From Streptococcus suis 10581 (GTDB taxonomy: Bacteria > Bacillota > Bacilli > Lactobacillales > Streptococcaceae), in assembly GCA_000440235.1 (NCBI GenBank), contig ALKQ01000093.1, forward strand, positions 1 through 64,000: DNA of 64,000 nt, given 5' to 3'. The notes under the pieces were generated by a model, which did no database searches, was not told the DNA's origin, and saw only the letters and a program-made list of their open reading frames with translations. Below, one piece after another: positions 19,395 to 28,203 of this stretch. Position 1 is the stretch's first letter; each line of letters starts with the position of its first letter. Made by a program: the position numbers and the translations under genes.

Positions 19395-20168
19395 CTATAA
19401 AATCAGACTACCAGTCGCAAAGACTGGACCTTCTTTACAGACACGTTTGTTCTCGTGTTCTTGTCCCTCTTTGGGTTTGACAACACAGGCATAGCACGCC
19501 CCCATCCCGCAAGCCATCCTAGCCTCCAGTGAAATGTAGGCATGAGGATGTTCCTGAAAACGTTGGTCAACGTAATTCATCATAGCAGGTGCCCCACATG
19601 AGTAAATGGCTGCAAACTCGTTTGTCAGCTCTTCAACGACCGTTGCGACATTCCCCTTACGCCCATAGGAACCATCATCCGTTGTGACATAAACTTGACC
19701 ATACTTGGCTAGTTCCTCTTCCAAAATGACGGCCTCTTTGGTGGCAAAGCCAATGACTGACGTGACTTTGGTGCCACGGTTCGCCGCCTGTTTCGCCACT
19801 TCCACCAAGGGAGGAACACCGATTCCTCCGCCAATGATGAGAATGCGGTCACCTTCTTTGAGAAAGTCTACTTCAAACCCTTTCCCAAGCGGTCCCATGA
19901 CATCCAAATACTTCCCAACAGTCATTTTCGAAAAGACTTCCGTCCCTTGACCTTCCACTCGGTAAATAATCCGACATCGAGACTTATTCCGATCAATCTC
20001 GGAAATAGAAATCGGTCTCCGCAAGAGCATGGAATCATCCGGCACACGAATATGGATAAATTGCCCCATTTTCATATCTTGGACCATATCACCCTGCAAG
20101 GTCATAGCAAAAATTCGTGGCGCTAGTTGGACTTGGTCCACCAGTAACATCTGTTCTTTTAAAATCAT
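19395..20168 (-). CDS. pyrK: Dihydroorotate dehydrogenase B, electron-transfer subunit
   Basis: 257 residues. FAD- and [2Fe-2S]-containing partner of PyrD. LLRRPISISEID (FAD), GGGIGVPPLVEVAK (NAD), and the cluster ligands in MACGMGACYACVVKP plus KRVCKEGPVF. The start at 20168 (MILKEQ) has AGGAG before it; the longer frame to 20285 runs through the attenuator and is not real. Confidence 0.95.
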   Translation of the reverse strand: MILKEQMLLVDQVQLAPRIFAMTLQGDMVQDMKMGQFIHIRVPDDSMLLRRPISISEIDRNKSRCRIIYRVEGQGTEVFSKMTVGKYLDVMGPLGKGFEVDFLKEGDRILIIGGGIGVPPLVEVAKQAANRGTKVTSVIGFATKEAVILEEELAKYGQVYVTTDDGSYGRKGNVATVVEELTNEFAAIYSCGAPAMMNYVDQRFQEHPHAYISLEARMACGMGACYACVVKPKEGQEHENKRVCKEGPVFATGSLIL

Positions 20169-20221
20169 CTTTTCTCCTATTCTATATAACAATGACACAG
20201 AAAACAAGAAAGTCGATATAG

Positions 20222-20362
20222 AGAAAAAACCTTGCTGGCTAGCAAGGTTACACGAAAAGAAGGCAGTATTTGCCCTATTTATCACGTTCCCTTCTTCGCC
20301 TCTCTGGACTCAGTTAAAGGATATATTTTCAGCATTATACATTTTTTAGAATAATTTGTCAA
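20222..20362 (-). promoter_or_regulatory. pyrK promoter and PyrR attenuator
   Basis: Minus strand: TTGACA (20357-20362), 17-bp spacer, TATAAT (20334-20339). The leader carries the PyrR loop GAGTCCAGAGAGGC (about 20298-20312) then AAGAAGG, and a terminator AACCTTGCT/AGCAAGGTT (20228-20249) ending in TTTTTT. This is the main pyr promoter; the second attenuator before pyrF adds another control point. Confidence 0.92.
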
Positions 20363-20381
20363 ATCATGTTACAATAGAGGT

Positions 20382-21293
20382 ATGAGAATCCAACAATTAT
20401 ACTATATTATCAAAATCGCAGAAACAGGCAGTATGAATGAGGCTGCCAAACAACTCTTCATTACCCAACCCAGCCTTTCCAACGCTGTACGAGACCTGGA
20501 AAAAGAAATGAAAATTAAAATCTTTTTCCGTAATTCTAAGGGCATTACCCTAACAAAGGATGGCATGGAGTTTCTTTCCTACGCTCGTCAAATTGTTGAA
20601 CAGACCGAACTATTGGAAGACCGCTATAAAAATCCTAATGCAAAACGCCAACTCTTCAGCGTATCTTCCCAACACTATGCCTTTGTCGTCAACGCCTTTG
20701 TCTCACTTTTGAAAGAAACTGAGATGGAAGACTATGAACTCTTCCTACGTGAAACACGGACCTGGGAAATCATTGATGACGTTAAGAATTTCCGCTCAGA
20801 AATCGGAGTGCTTTTCCTCAACCATTTCAACCGTGATGTTCTGCTGAAACTTTTGGATGACAATCGACTATCCTATACAACTCTCTTCACTGCCAAACCA
20901 CATGTATTTGTCAGCAAAACCAATCCTTTGGCACAAAGAAAGTCAATCACTCTCGATGATTTGGTAGATTTCCCCTATCTCAGCTACGAGCAAGGTATTC
21001 ACAACTCCTTCTACTTTGCTGAAGAAATTCTAGCCCAGGAACACCATAAAAAATCGATTGTCGTATCTGACCGTGCCACACTCTTCAATCTCTTAATCGG
21101 TCTGGATGGCTATACAATCGCAACAGGTATCCTCAATTCAAATCTTAACGGAGATAATATTGTATCAATTCCTCTGGAATTTGATGATGAAATCGAATTG
21201 GTCTATATCCAACACGAAAAGGCATTGCTGTCCGACATGGGAGAAAAATTCATCAATTACCTACTTGAAGAGGTAAAATTCGACCAAAAATAA
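20382..21293 (+). CDS. LysR family transcriptional regulator
   Basis: 303 residues. N-terminal winged helix (QLYYIIKIAETGSMNEAAKQ, then LFITQPSLSNAVRDLE) and a C-terminal periplasmic-binding-like effector domain. It is divergent from pyrK and upstream of glg; its target is unknown. A TGTTACAAT extended -10 box (20367-20375) ends 6 bp before the ATG, so transcription would start at or next to the start codon and the mRNA may be leaderless; the GAGG at 20377-20380 is too close to act normally. Confidence 0.88.
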   Translation: MRIQQLYYIIKIAETGSMNEAAKQLFITQPSLSNAVRDLEKEMKIKIFFRNSKGITLTKDGMEFLSYARQIVEQTELLEDRYKNPNAKRQLFSVSSQHYAFVVNAFVSLLKETEMEDYELFLRETRTWEIIDDVKNFRSEIGVLFLNHFNRDVLLKLLDDNRLSYTTLFTAKPHVFVSKTNPLAQRKSITLDDLVDFPYLSYEQGIHNSFYFAEEILAQEHHKKSIVVSDRATLFNLLIGLDGYTIATGILNSNLNGDNIVSIPLEFDDEIELVYIQHEKALLSDMGEKFINYLLEEVKFDQK

Positions 21294-21329
21294 ATACAAT
21301 ATTATATAGACTAACACAAAATAATATGT

Positions 21330-21407
21330 TATAATATGTTTATGAAAGCCGTTGAAAAGAAGTTTGAAATATTTCAATTTCTGCATAGGAAACGCTTTCA
21401 TTTTTTT
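21330..21407 (+). ncRNA. Structured ~66-nt RNA or lysR terminator before glgC
   Basis: An extended -10 box (TGTTATAAT, ending 21335) is followed by a self-complementary segment: ATGAAAGC (21342-21349) pairs with GCTTTCAT (21394-21401), then GTT/AAC, AGAA/TTCT and TTGAAA/TTTCAA, and a run of seven T. No start codon with ribosome binding site is inside. It could be a small RNA with its own promoter, or simply the intrinsic terminator of lysR. Confidence 0.45.
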
Positions 21408-21424
21408 ATAATTTATGCTATAAT
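21386..21424 (+). promoter_or_regulatory. glgC promoter with CcpA (cre) box
   Basis: TAGGAAACGCTTTCAT (21386-21401) matches 15 of 16 positions of the cre consensus WTGNNARCGNWWWCAW. It covers the -35 region (weak TTTCAT) 17 bp upstream of TATAAT (21419-21424). CcpA bound here would be expected to repress glycogen synthesis genes during growth on preferred sugars. Confidence 0.75.
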
Positions 21425-21455
21425 AGACATATCATATATATTAAGGAGTGGTTAG

Positions 21456-22583
21456 ATGGCTCAAAATAAAATGTTAGCTATGATTCTTGCTGGTGGACGT
21501 GGAACACGTCTAGAAGGGTTGACAAAAAAAGTCGCCAAACCAGCGGTCGCATTTGGCGGAAAGTACCGCATTATTGACTTTCCTCTCAGTAACTGTGCCA
21601 ACTCAGGTATTGATATTGTCGGAGTTTTGACTCAGTATGAGCCTGTTCTCTTGAACTCATACGTTGCACAGTCTCAACGTTGGGGGCTTGATGTACAAGG
21701 ATCTGGCGTCTTTGTATTACCACCGAGTGAAAAAATCGAAGGTTTCGGACTTTACAAAGGTACAGCCGACGCTATTACACAGAACATTGATTTCATTGAT
21801 CTTCACGATCCAGAATACGTATTGATTTTGTCTGGCGACCACATCTATAAGATGAACTACGACAAACTCCTTGATACACATATTCAGAAAAAAGCAGATG
21901 CTACGATTGCGGTTATCGAAGTTCCAATCAAAGAAGCTTCACGTTTTGGTATCATGAATACGGACGAAGATTACCGTATTGAAGAATTTGAAGAAAAACC
22001 AGAAAATCCTAAGAGCAATTTAGCATCAATGGGTATCTATATCTTCACTTGGAAGACCTTGAAAAAGTACCTTCAAGAAGATGACAAATTGGACACTTCA
22101 TCTCACGATTTTGGGCACGACATCATTCCGAAATACTTAGAAGATGGCCGCACTCTCATTGCCCATCCATTCCGTGGTTATTGGAAAGACGTAGGTACCG
22201 TTAACAGTCTCTGGGAATCCAATATGGACTTGATTGATCACGCTGGAGATTTGGACCTTTCTGACCGCTCATGGAGAATCTATTCAGAAGACAAGGGCTC
22301 ACCTGCCCAAGTCATTGGTGCGACTGCAACTGTTAAATCTGCCTATATTGATAAAGGAGCAGTTATTGATGGTACAGTAGAACATTCTGTTATTTCAACA
22401 GATGTACAGGTCAACCAAAATGCCGTAGTAAAAAATTCTGTCGTCCTGCCTGGTGCTATTATCGGCGAAGGTGTTGAACTTGACTACGTCATCGTCGCTG
22501 AAAATATTAAAATTGCCGACGGAGTTAAACTCACAGGAGACATCGACCATATCCTCTTGATTGACAAGAATGTGACCAAGTAA
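21456..22583 (+). CDS. glgC: Glucose-1-phosphate adenylyltransferase
   Basis: 375 residues. Makes ADP-glucose for glycogen. The nucleotide-binding motif LAGGRGTRL is at the N-terminus, followed by [20 protein letters not shown], and a C-terminal left-handed beta-helix with hexapeptide repeats. AAGGAG precedes the ATG. First gene of glgC-glgD-glgA-glgB with a 12-nt gap to glgD. Confidence 0.96.
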   Translation: MAQNKMLAMILAGGRGTRLEGLTKKVAKPAVAFGGKYRIIDFPLSNCANSGIDIVGVLTQYEPVLLNSYVAQSQRWGLDVQGSGVFVLPPSEKIEGFGLYKGTADAITQNIDFIDLHDPEYVLILSGDHIYKMNYDKLLDTHIQKKADATIAVIEVPIKEASRFGIMNTDEDYRIEEFEEKPENPKSNLASMGIYIFTWKTLKKYLQEDDKLDTSSHDFGHDIIPKYLEDGRTLIAHPFRGYWKDVGTVNSLWESNMDLIDHAGDLDLSDRSWRIYSEDKGSPAQVIGATATVKSAYIDKGAVIDGTVEHSVISTDVQVNQNAVVKNSVVLPGAIIGEGVELDYVIVAENIKIADGVKLTGDIDHILLIDKNVTK

Positions 22584-22595
22584 GAAAGGACTGCT

Positions 22596-23711
22596 ATGCT
22601 AAGAAATACTCTCGGAATTGTAAATATTGAAGGAAACAACGTACATTTTGGTGACGTGATGAAGCACCGTGGCGTACAAGCTTTCGGTTTCTTAGGTCGT
22701 TATCGCCTAATTGACTTTGCTCTATCCAATATGTCAAACTCTGGAATTACAGAATTCCAAGTATACATGCCTGCCGAAATGCGTTCAACAATTCAGCACG
22801 TTGGTACAGGGAAACACTATAATATCAACAGCAAACGCGGTACCCTTCGCTTGCTCAATAGCGCAACAGACCCAAATAGTGTCTATCGTCACGATATTAA
22901 TGCCTTCACAGAAAACATCCACTACATCGAAAAGTCTACAAAAGATTATGTGCTAGTTGCTCCATCTTACTTCATCTATAGCCAGGATTTTTCAAAAGTC
23001 ATGGATGACCATATTGCAACGGATGCTGATATTACCGTTCTTTATAAAAACGTTTCAGATGCTAAAGAAAATTTCATCGGTTGCCAAACTCTCAAATTTG
23101 GTGAAGACCGTCGTGTCGTAGCTTTTGAGGAAAACCACGGTAAATATAAAAACCGTCCCGTTTCCCTTGAAGCCTACATTATGAAACGGACTACATTTAT
23201 CGACTTGATTAAACGTGCTAACAAAGTGTCGTCTCTCTACTGGTTAAAAGATATTTTACGTGATACAGTTGACCAGTACAAGATTATGGGCTATGCACAT
23301 CGTGATTATGTCGCATGTATCAATACGACAGCTTCCTACTTCAATACTCAAATTGAATTGATTGACCAAGATACCCGCAAACTCCTCTTCAAACATGATT
23401 GGCCAATCCATACCCAAACAAGTGATAGCTCACCATGTTTGTATGGTCCATTGGCAGAGGTCAAACGTAGCCTAATTTCAAATGGAGCGAATATCAATGG
23501 TCAAGTCGAAAATTCAGTCATTGACCGCGATGTTATCATTGAAGAAGGTGTTGTTATCAAAAACTCAATCATTCTCAATGGCGTGACAATCAAGAGTGGG
23601 GCGAATATTGAAAATGCAATTATCGATAAAGCAACTAAAATTATTCACCCAATTGACATCAAGGGAAGCGAAACTTCGCCTTCATACTTGAAACCACACC
23701 AAATCATTTAG
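22596..23711 (+). CDS. glgD: GlgD, regulatory-type ADP-glucose pyrophosphorylase subunit
   Basis: 371 residues, homologous to GlgC (GRYRLIDFALSNMSNSG is clear) but the N-terminal GGxGTRL catalytic loop is replaced by VNIEGNNVHFGDV. This is the Firmicute GlgD, which forms a heterotetramer with GlgC and raises its activity rather than acting alone. The C-terminal hexapeptide repeats are retained. Confidence 0.93.
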   Translation: MLRNTLGIVNIEGNNVHFGDVMKHRGVQAFGFLGRYRLIDFALSNMSNSGITEFQVYMPAEMRSTIQHVGTGKHYNINSKRGTLRLLNSATDPNSVYRHDINAFTENIHYIEKSTKDYVLVAPSYFIYSQDFSKVMDDHIATDADITVLYKNVSDAKENFIGCQTLKFGEDRRVVAFEENHGKYKNRPVSLEAYIMKRTTFIDLIKRANKVSSLYWLKDILRDTVDQYKIMGYAHRDYVACINTTASYFNTQIELIDQDTRKLLFKHDWPIHTQTSDSSPCLYGPLAEVKRSLISNGANINGQVENSVIDRDVIIEEGVVIKNSIILNGVTIKSGANIENAIIDKATKIIHPIDIKGSETSPSYLKPHQII

Positions 23712-23719
23712 GAGCTAAC

Positions 23720-25165
23720 ATGACAAAAAAATCTGTTCTCTTTGTAGCATCTGAAGGACTTCCATTCATCAAGACTGGTGGTTTGGCCGATGTAATCGGT
23801 TCCTTACCTAAAGAATTGGTAAAACAGGGGTTGGACGTCCGAGTGGTACTTCCTCTCTATAAGAAAATTGCTATCAATAACCATGCTGATTTCGATTACG
23901 TATCAAGTTTTGATGTGCGGGCTGGCGACATCCAATCTATGGCAAATGTTTACAGTCAGGTTGTTGATGGAGTAACATTCTATTTCATCGAACACCGTGA
24001 CTTCTTTGAACGTGATGAACTGTATGGCTATGACGATGATGCTATGCGTTTCGGTTATTTCCAGCATGCAACCTGTCGTCTATTGGAAGCCTTAGATTTC
24101 TTCCCAGATGTCATTCATACACATGACTGGCATACTGCTGCACTTCCATTCCTCTGCCGTACTTTCTACAGCTACCGTGAGGAATTCCGTGCTATCAAGC
24201 ATGTCTTCACCATCCATAATCTAGCTTTCCAAGGCATTTTCCATAAACAAGCCCTTTGGTCTGCTCTGGGAATGGACTACAGCTACTACTTAGATGGGAT
24301 TGCTCGTTTCCATGACGAGTGCATTTCCTTTATGAAATTGGGTATCTTGTATGCTGACAAGGTAACAACCGTTTCAGATACCTATGCGCGTGAAATTTTG
24401 ACCGAAGAATTCGGTGAAAATATGCAACACGTCCTAGAGCTTCGCAAGCATGATTTGGTCGGTATTGTCAATGGTATAGATTACGATAGCTGGGACAGTC
24501 AAACAGACCACTATCTTGTGAAAAACTATGGACTTGAAACGATCGCTGATAAGAAAGCCAATAAATTGGCTTTGCAGGCACAGTTCGGCCTTCCACAGGA
24601 TGAACATGTCCTGATGATTGGTATCGTTTCTCGTTTGACCTGGCAAAAAGGATTCTATCTCTTAACTGAGGTACTCAGCCATCTTCTTCAAGCACATGTG
24701 CAATTTGTTATCTTGGGGAATGGTGAAGCGGATGTTGAAAATGCCTTTAACCATTTCAAACATGCCTATCCTGAAAAATTTGCCTTCTACCGTGGCTACA
24801 ATGAACCGCTTGCCCACCAAATTTATGCAGCAAGTGACCTCTTCCTCATGCCATCTATGTTTGAACCGTGTGGCATCAGTCAATTGATTTCCATGCACTA
24901 TGGTACACTTCCATTGGTTCGGGAAACAGGTGGTTTGGTAGATACGGTGACACCTTATCATATTGACAGCAAAGAAGGTACTGGCTTTACATTTGGTGGT
25001 CGTGATGCCTACAATATGCGTCAAGTCTATGATTTGGCACTACAGACCTATTATGACCGTCCAGAAGACTGGTACGCTATGGTCAAACAGGCCATGGAAC
25101 GTGATTTCAGCTGGACTGCCTCTGCTGAGAAATACATCTGGCTCTACCGTGAAATCAGTGGCTAG
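23720..25165 (+). CDS. glgA: Glycogen synthase (ADP-glucose)
   Basis: 481 residues, GT5 family. FIKTGGLADVIGSLP (donor-binding KxGGL loop), VIHTHDWHTAALP, the hinge motif IGIVSRLTWQKG and the C-terminal MPSMFEPCGISQLISMHYG are all present. 8 nt after glgD. Adds glucose from ADP-glucose to glycogen ends. Confidence 0.96.
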   Translation: MTKKSVLFVASEGLPFIKTGGLADVIGSLPKELVKQGLDVRVVLPLYKKIAINNHADFDYVSSFDVRAGDIQSMANVYSQVVDGVTFYFIEHRDFFERDELYGYDDDAMRFGYFQHATCRLLEALDFFPDVIHTHDWHTAALPFLCRTFYSYREEFRAIKHVFTIHNLAFQGIFHKQALWSALGMDYSYYLDGIARFHDECISFMKLGILYADKVTTVSDTYAREILTEEFGENMQHVLELRKHDLVGIVNGIDYDSWDSQTDHYLVKNYGLETIADKKANKLALQAQFGLPQDEHVLMIGIVSRLTWQKGFYLLTEVLSHLLQAHVQFVILGNGEADVENAFNHFKHAYPEKFAFYRGYNEPLAHQIYAASDLFLMPSMFEPCGISQLISMHYGTLPLVRETGGLVDTVTPYHIDSKEGTGFTFGGRDAYNMRQVYDLALQTYYDRPEDWYAMVKQAMERDFSWTASAEKYIWLYREISG

Positions 25166-25185
25166 ATAAGATTTGTAACAAACTG

Positions 25186-25216
25186 AAAAGGAGTGTGACC
25201 AACGTCCACTCCTTTT
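25186..25216 (+). terminator. Hairpin between glgA and glgB
   Basis: AAAAGGAGTG and CACTCCTTTT form a perfect 10-bp stem with an 11-nt loop just downstream of glgA. The T run is inside the stem, so it may terminate only weakly and act as an attenuator that lowers glgB relative to glgC-D-A. Confidence 0.5.
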
Positions 25217-25233
25217 CCACAAGGGAGATTGCT

Positions 25234-27072
25234 ATGACAGAATTTACTGATTTGGATTTATACTATATGAATTCCGGTGAGCATACTACTCTTTATGAAA
25301 AAATGGGTGCTCATTTGGTGAAGGAGCGCAATAAAATCCTTGGCACTCAATTCCGTGTCTATGCTCCAAATGCTAGAGAAGTTTTCTTGGTTGGAAACTT
25401 TAACGACTGGCAACGTAGCCATCCAATGCAATGGGAAATTGATGGTGTTTTTCAACTCTACGTAGAAGGTTTAAAATCACTTGAAGATTATAAGTACCTC
25501 ATTATCACCCACGATGGTCGGGAAATTTACAAGGCTGATCCTTATGCCTTTTTCAGCCAAGAACGTCCCAACACTGCCTCTACAACCTACAATCCGCGAT
25601 ACAAGTTTAAAGACGATCTTTGGATGTATCATCGCGTCAATTACGATTTCAAGGAGCAACCTGTTTCTATCTACGAAGTTCACCTGGGTTCTTGGAAACA
25701 GAAATTTGTCAATAAAAATGAGGGTGGTGCACCACTAGAAGCCTTTTATAACTATAAGGAAATTGCTCCGCTTCTCATTGAACACGTCAAGGAAAATAAC
25801 TACACTCACATTGAACTCTTGCCAATCACTGAGCATCCTCTAGATGCTTCTTGGGGATATCAGGTTACCGGTTATTACAGCCCTACCAGTCGCTATGGCA
25901 AGCCAGATGAACTCAAGTATTTGGTTGACCAATGTCACCAGGCTGGAATTGGGGTCATTCTGGACTGGGTTCCACTTCATTTTTGTAAGGATGCTCATGG
26001 CCTCTATCAATTTGACGGTAGTTGGCTCTACGAATATCCACACGAGCAAGACCGCGAAAATCACCAGTGGGGAACAGCAAACTTTGATTTAGGTAAGGGC
26101 TTGACGCGTTCTTTCCTTCTATCTAATCTCAAATACTGGTTGGAAAACTTCCATTTTGACGGCATTCGGGTGGATGCCCTGTCCTACCTGCTCTACTGGC
26201 GTGGTGAAACGGAAGATGACAAGATTAACCATGGAGCGATTGATTTTATCAAGCGTGTCAATGCCATGGTTCACACCGACTATAAAGGTGTTTTGATGAT
26301 TGCGGAAGATTCATCAAGTTATCCTAAAGTCACCCATTCTCTCGAAGACGGTGGTATCGGGTTTGATATGAAATGGGATTTGGGCTGGATGAATGATACC
26401 TTGAAATTTGTTGAACGTCCGTCCGTCTATCGTAAATACCATTCAAATGAAATCACTTTCGGCATGTACTACAACCAGAATGAACAATTTCTTTTGCCAT
26501 TGTCCCATGATGAAGTCGTACACGGTAAACTCTCTATTATTGACAAAATGAATGGGGAATACGAAGACAAGTTCCACTTGGCCCGTGTTTACTACAGTTT
26601 CTATTTTGCTCATCCAGGTAAGAAATTACTCTTTATGGGTAACGAATGGGGGCACATCCGTGAATGGCATGAATACACCGAAATGGATTGGAATTTACTA
26701 ACTTATCCAACTCACTCTAGTTTCTACCAGATGATGAAGACCTTGTCTACTTTCTATCGTGAGCACGATGCATTTTGGAAGTATGATTACCAAGCCTACG
26801 ATAAAGGCTTCCAATGGGTTAAAATTGACAGCGAAGCCAGTCTCTATGCCTTTTCACGCTTGAGTGATGATCAAGAAATCTTGACCATTCATAACTTCAA
26901 CGATCAGGAATTGTTTGATGTCCACTTGGATTTGCCTGCTGATAGCGAATACAAACTGGCCTTCTCTTCTAATGCCATTCCAATGGAAACATTCAGCCTC
27001 TATCCAGATGAAAATGGCGTGACAATTACTGTTCCACGCTTGACAAGTTTCTATCTAGAGCGGGTGAAATAA
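25234..27072 (+). CDS. glgB: 1,4-alpha-glucan branching enzyme
   Basis: 612 residues. N-terminal CBM48 (FRVYAPNAREVFLVGNFNDW) and a GH13 catalytic domain with the conserved regions FHFDGIRVDALSYLL (nucleophile Asp), IAEDSSSYP (acid/base Glu) and PLSHDEVVHGK. I start at 25234 (MTEFTD) with GGGAG upstream; the 13 earlier residues overlap the hairpin. It is last in the operon here, whereas glgB is often first in other streptococci. Confidence 0.95.
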   Translation: MTEFTDLDLYYMNSGEHTTLYEKMGAHLVKERNKILGTQFRVYAPNAREVFLVGNFNDWQRSHPMQWEIDGVFQLYVEGLKSLEDYKYLIITHDGREIYKADPYAFFSQERPNTASTTYNPRYKFKDDLWMYHRVNYDFKEQPVSIYEVHLGSWKQKFVNKNEGGAPLEAFYNYKEIAPLLIEHVKENNYTHIELLPITEHPLDASWGYQVTGYYSPTSRYGKPDELKYLVDQCHQAGIGVILDWVPLHFCKDAHGLYQFDGSWLYEYPHEQDRENHQWGTANFDLGKGLTRSFLLSNLKYWLENFHFDGIRVDALSYLLYWRGETEDDKINHGAIDFIKRVNAMVHTDYKGVLMIAEDSSSYPKVTHSLEDGGIGFDMKWDLGWMNDTLKFVERPSVYRKYHSNEITFGMYYNQNEQFLLPLSHDEVVHGKLSIIDKMNGEYEDKFHLARVYYSFYFAHPGKKLLFMGNEWGHIREWHEYTEMDWNLLTYPTHSSFYQMMKTLSTFYREHDAFWKYDYQAYDKGFQWVKIDSEASLYAFSRLSDDQEILTIHNFNDQELFDVHLDLPADSEYKLAFSSNAIPMETFSLYPDENGVTITVPRLTSFYLERVK

Positions 27073-27080
27073 GAGCATGT

Positions 27081-27112
27081 AAGAATGGAGTTCAAAACTT
27101 CATTCTTTTTTG
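27081..27112 (+). terminator. Terminator of the glg operon
   Basis: AAGAATGGAGTT-CAA-AACTTCATTCTT forms a 12-bp stem with one G-U pair, followed by TTTTTTG. It lies 8 nt past the glgB stop, with no glgP following. Confidence 0.88.
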
Positions 27113-27120
27113 TATGCAAA

Positions 27121-27146
27121 AACAACCACCGTTTCCGATGATTGTT
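27121..27146 (-). terminator. Terminator of the amino-acid-binding lipoprotein gene
   Basis: Minus strand AACAATCATCG-GAAA-CGGTGGTTGTT is an 11-bp stem with two G-U pairs and a GNRA-type GAAA loop, followed by TTTTTG. It faces the glg terminator. Confidence 0.75.
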
Positions 27147-27154
27147 TGTCCGAT

Positions 27155-27964
27155 TTATTCAACAGCTGTATAAGTTGCTGCTTTTTCAAGGAAGGTATCA
27201 AATTCGCCACTTGCTTTCACTTCTGAGATTACCTTATCAATCTCAGTTTTTAAATCTGTACTTCCTTTTGGAAGGGCGATAACTTTTGAGTTTTCATCAA
27301 TTGTTGGAAACTGAGCTGATGCAATAGCAAGATCACTATTTTGTGATACATAACCTGCCGCAACTGGAGAATCCATCAAGACAGCTTCTACCTTGCCAGT
27401 TTTCAATTCATTTACCGCTTCACCCATTTGTGTCAATGAAACAATTTTGGCATCTGCCATATTTTCTTTTGCATAGGTTTCTTGGGTAGAACCCTTTTGA
27501 ACAGCCAAGGATTTTCCTGCAAGAGCATCAACACTTGAGATGGTTTCCGCATTTTCTTTCTTAACAAGTAGAACGTCAGCAATTTGGTAATAGCTTTCTG
27601 AGAAGTCAAAGACTTTTGCACGTTCTTCAGAGTAAGATAGACCAGCGATTGCAATGTCAGCCTTTCCAGATTGGACGCTGTTCAGAACATTGTCAAAGCT
27701 CATTGCTGACACTTCCAACTTCACACCAAGCTCATCCGCAATTTTTTGTGCTAGCATAATATCTGCTCCAACAACTTCGTTTTTGCCATCTACAAGCGTT
27801 TGAAATTCAAATGGTGCATAGTCAGGACTTGTGGCAACAACCAAGGTTCCTTTTTCTTTAATTTTCTCGAGTGTTGATTGGCTTGAAGATGAGCTAGTTG
27901 AAGAACAAGCTGCTAGTGTAAATCCAGCTAACAAGGTAGCTGCTAAAGTAAATAGTTTTTTCAT
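27155..27964 (-). CDS. Amino acid ABC transporter substrate-binding lipoprotein
   Basis: 269 residues. Lipoprotein signal MKKLFTLAATLLAGFTLAAC with the lipobox Cys at 20, a Ser-rich linker, then a SBP_bac_3 domain (ATSPDYAPFEFQ, DIAIAGLSYSEERAKVFDFS). Binds a polar or basic amino acid outside the cell. No permease or ATPase gene is beside it, so it must work with components elsewhere. A uORF-like ATG with GGAAG lies in the ~110-nt leader. Confidence 0.88.
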   Translation of the reverse strand: MKKLFTLAATLLAGFTLAACSSTSSSSSQSTLEKIKEKGTLVVATSPDYAPFEFQTLVDGKNEVVGADIMLAQKIADELGVKLEVSAMSFDNVLNSVQSGKADIAIAGLSYSEERAKVFDFSESYYQIADVLLVKKENAETISSVDALAGKSLAVQKGSTQETYAKENMADAKIVSLTQMGEAVNELKTGKVEAVLMDSPVAAGYVSQNSDLAIASAQFPTIDENSKVIALPKGSTDLKTEIDKVISEVKASGEFDTFLEKAATYTAVE

Positions 27965-28077
27965 TTTTTATCCTCTTTTTCCTTCTTTATTAAAACGATG
28001 TCATTTTTCCTAATGAATCATCGGACCTTGAAAGTAATTTTCTCCATATTTTCTTCCTCTTTTCAAAAGATATGTCT

Positions 28078-28106
28078 AGTATATAGTAATTTTATACACT
28101 TGTCAA
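28078..28106 (-). promoter_or_regulatory. Promoter of the lipoprotein gene
   Basis: Minus strand TTGACA (28101-28106), 17-bp spacer, TATACT (28078-28083). The predicted leader is about 105 nt, with no terminator seen in it. Confidence 0.75.
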
Positions 28107-28158
28107 CAGTTATTTTGTATTTTTATGCATTTTTTTATTTTTTTATTCAAACAAAAAA

Positions 28159-28186
28159 ATTCTAGCCCTTTCATTAGGGCTAGAAT
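28159..28186 (-). terminator. Terminator at the end of the eut-pdu cluster
   Basis: Minus strand ATTCTAGCCCT-AATGAA-AGGGCTAGAAT is a perfect 11-bp stem followed by seven T. It lies 17 nt after the kinase gene and marks the end of the long microcompartment transcript. Confidence 0.92.
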
Positions 28187-28203
28187 GGAGGAAATATGTA
28201 ATT

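Noticed and set aside
24434..25024. Open frames on the minus strand inside glgA
   Set aside because: They are antisense to a well-conserved gene, lack ribosome binding sites and match no family.
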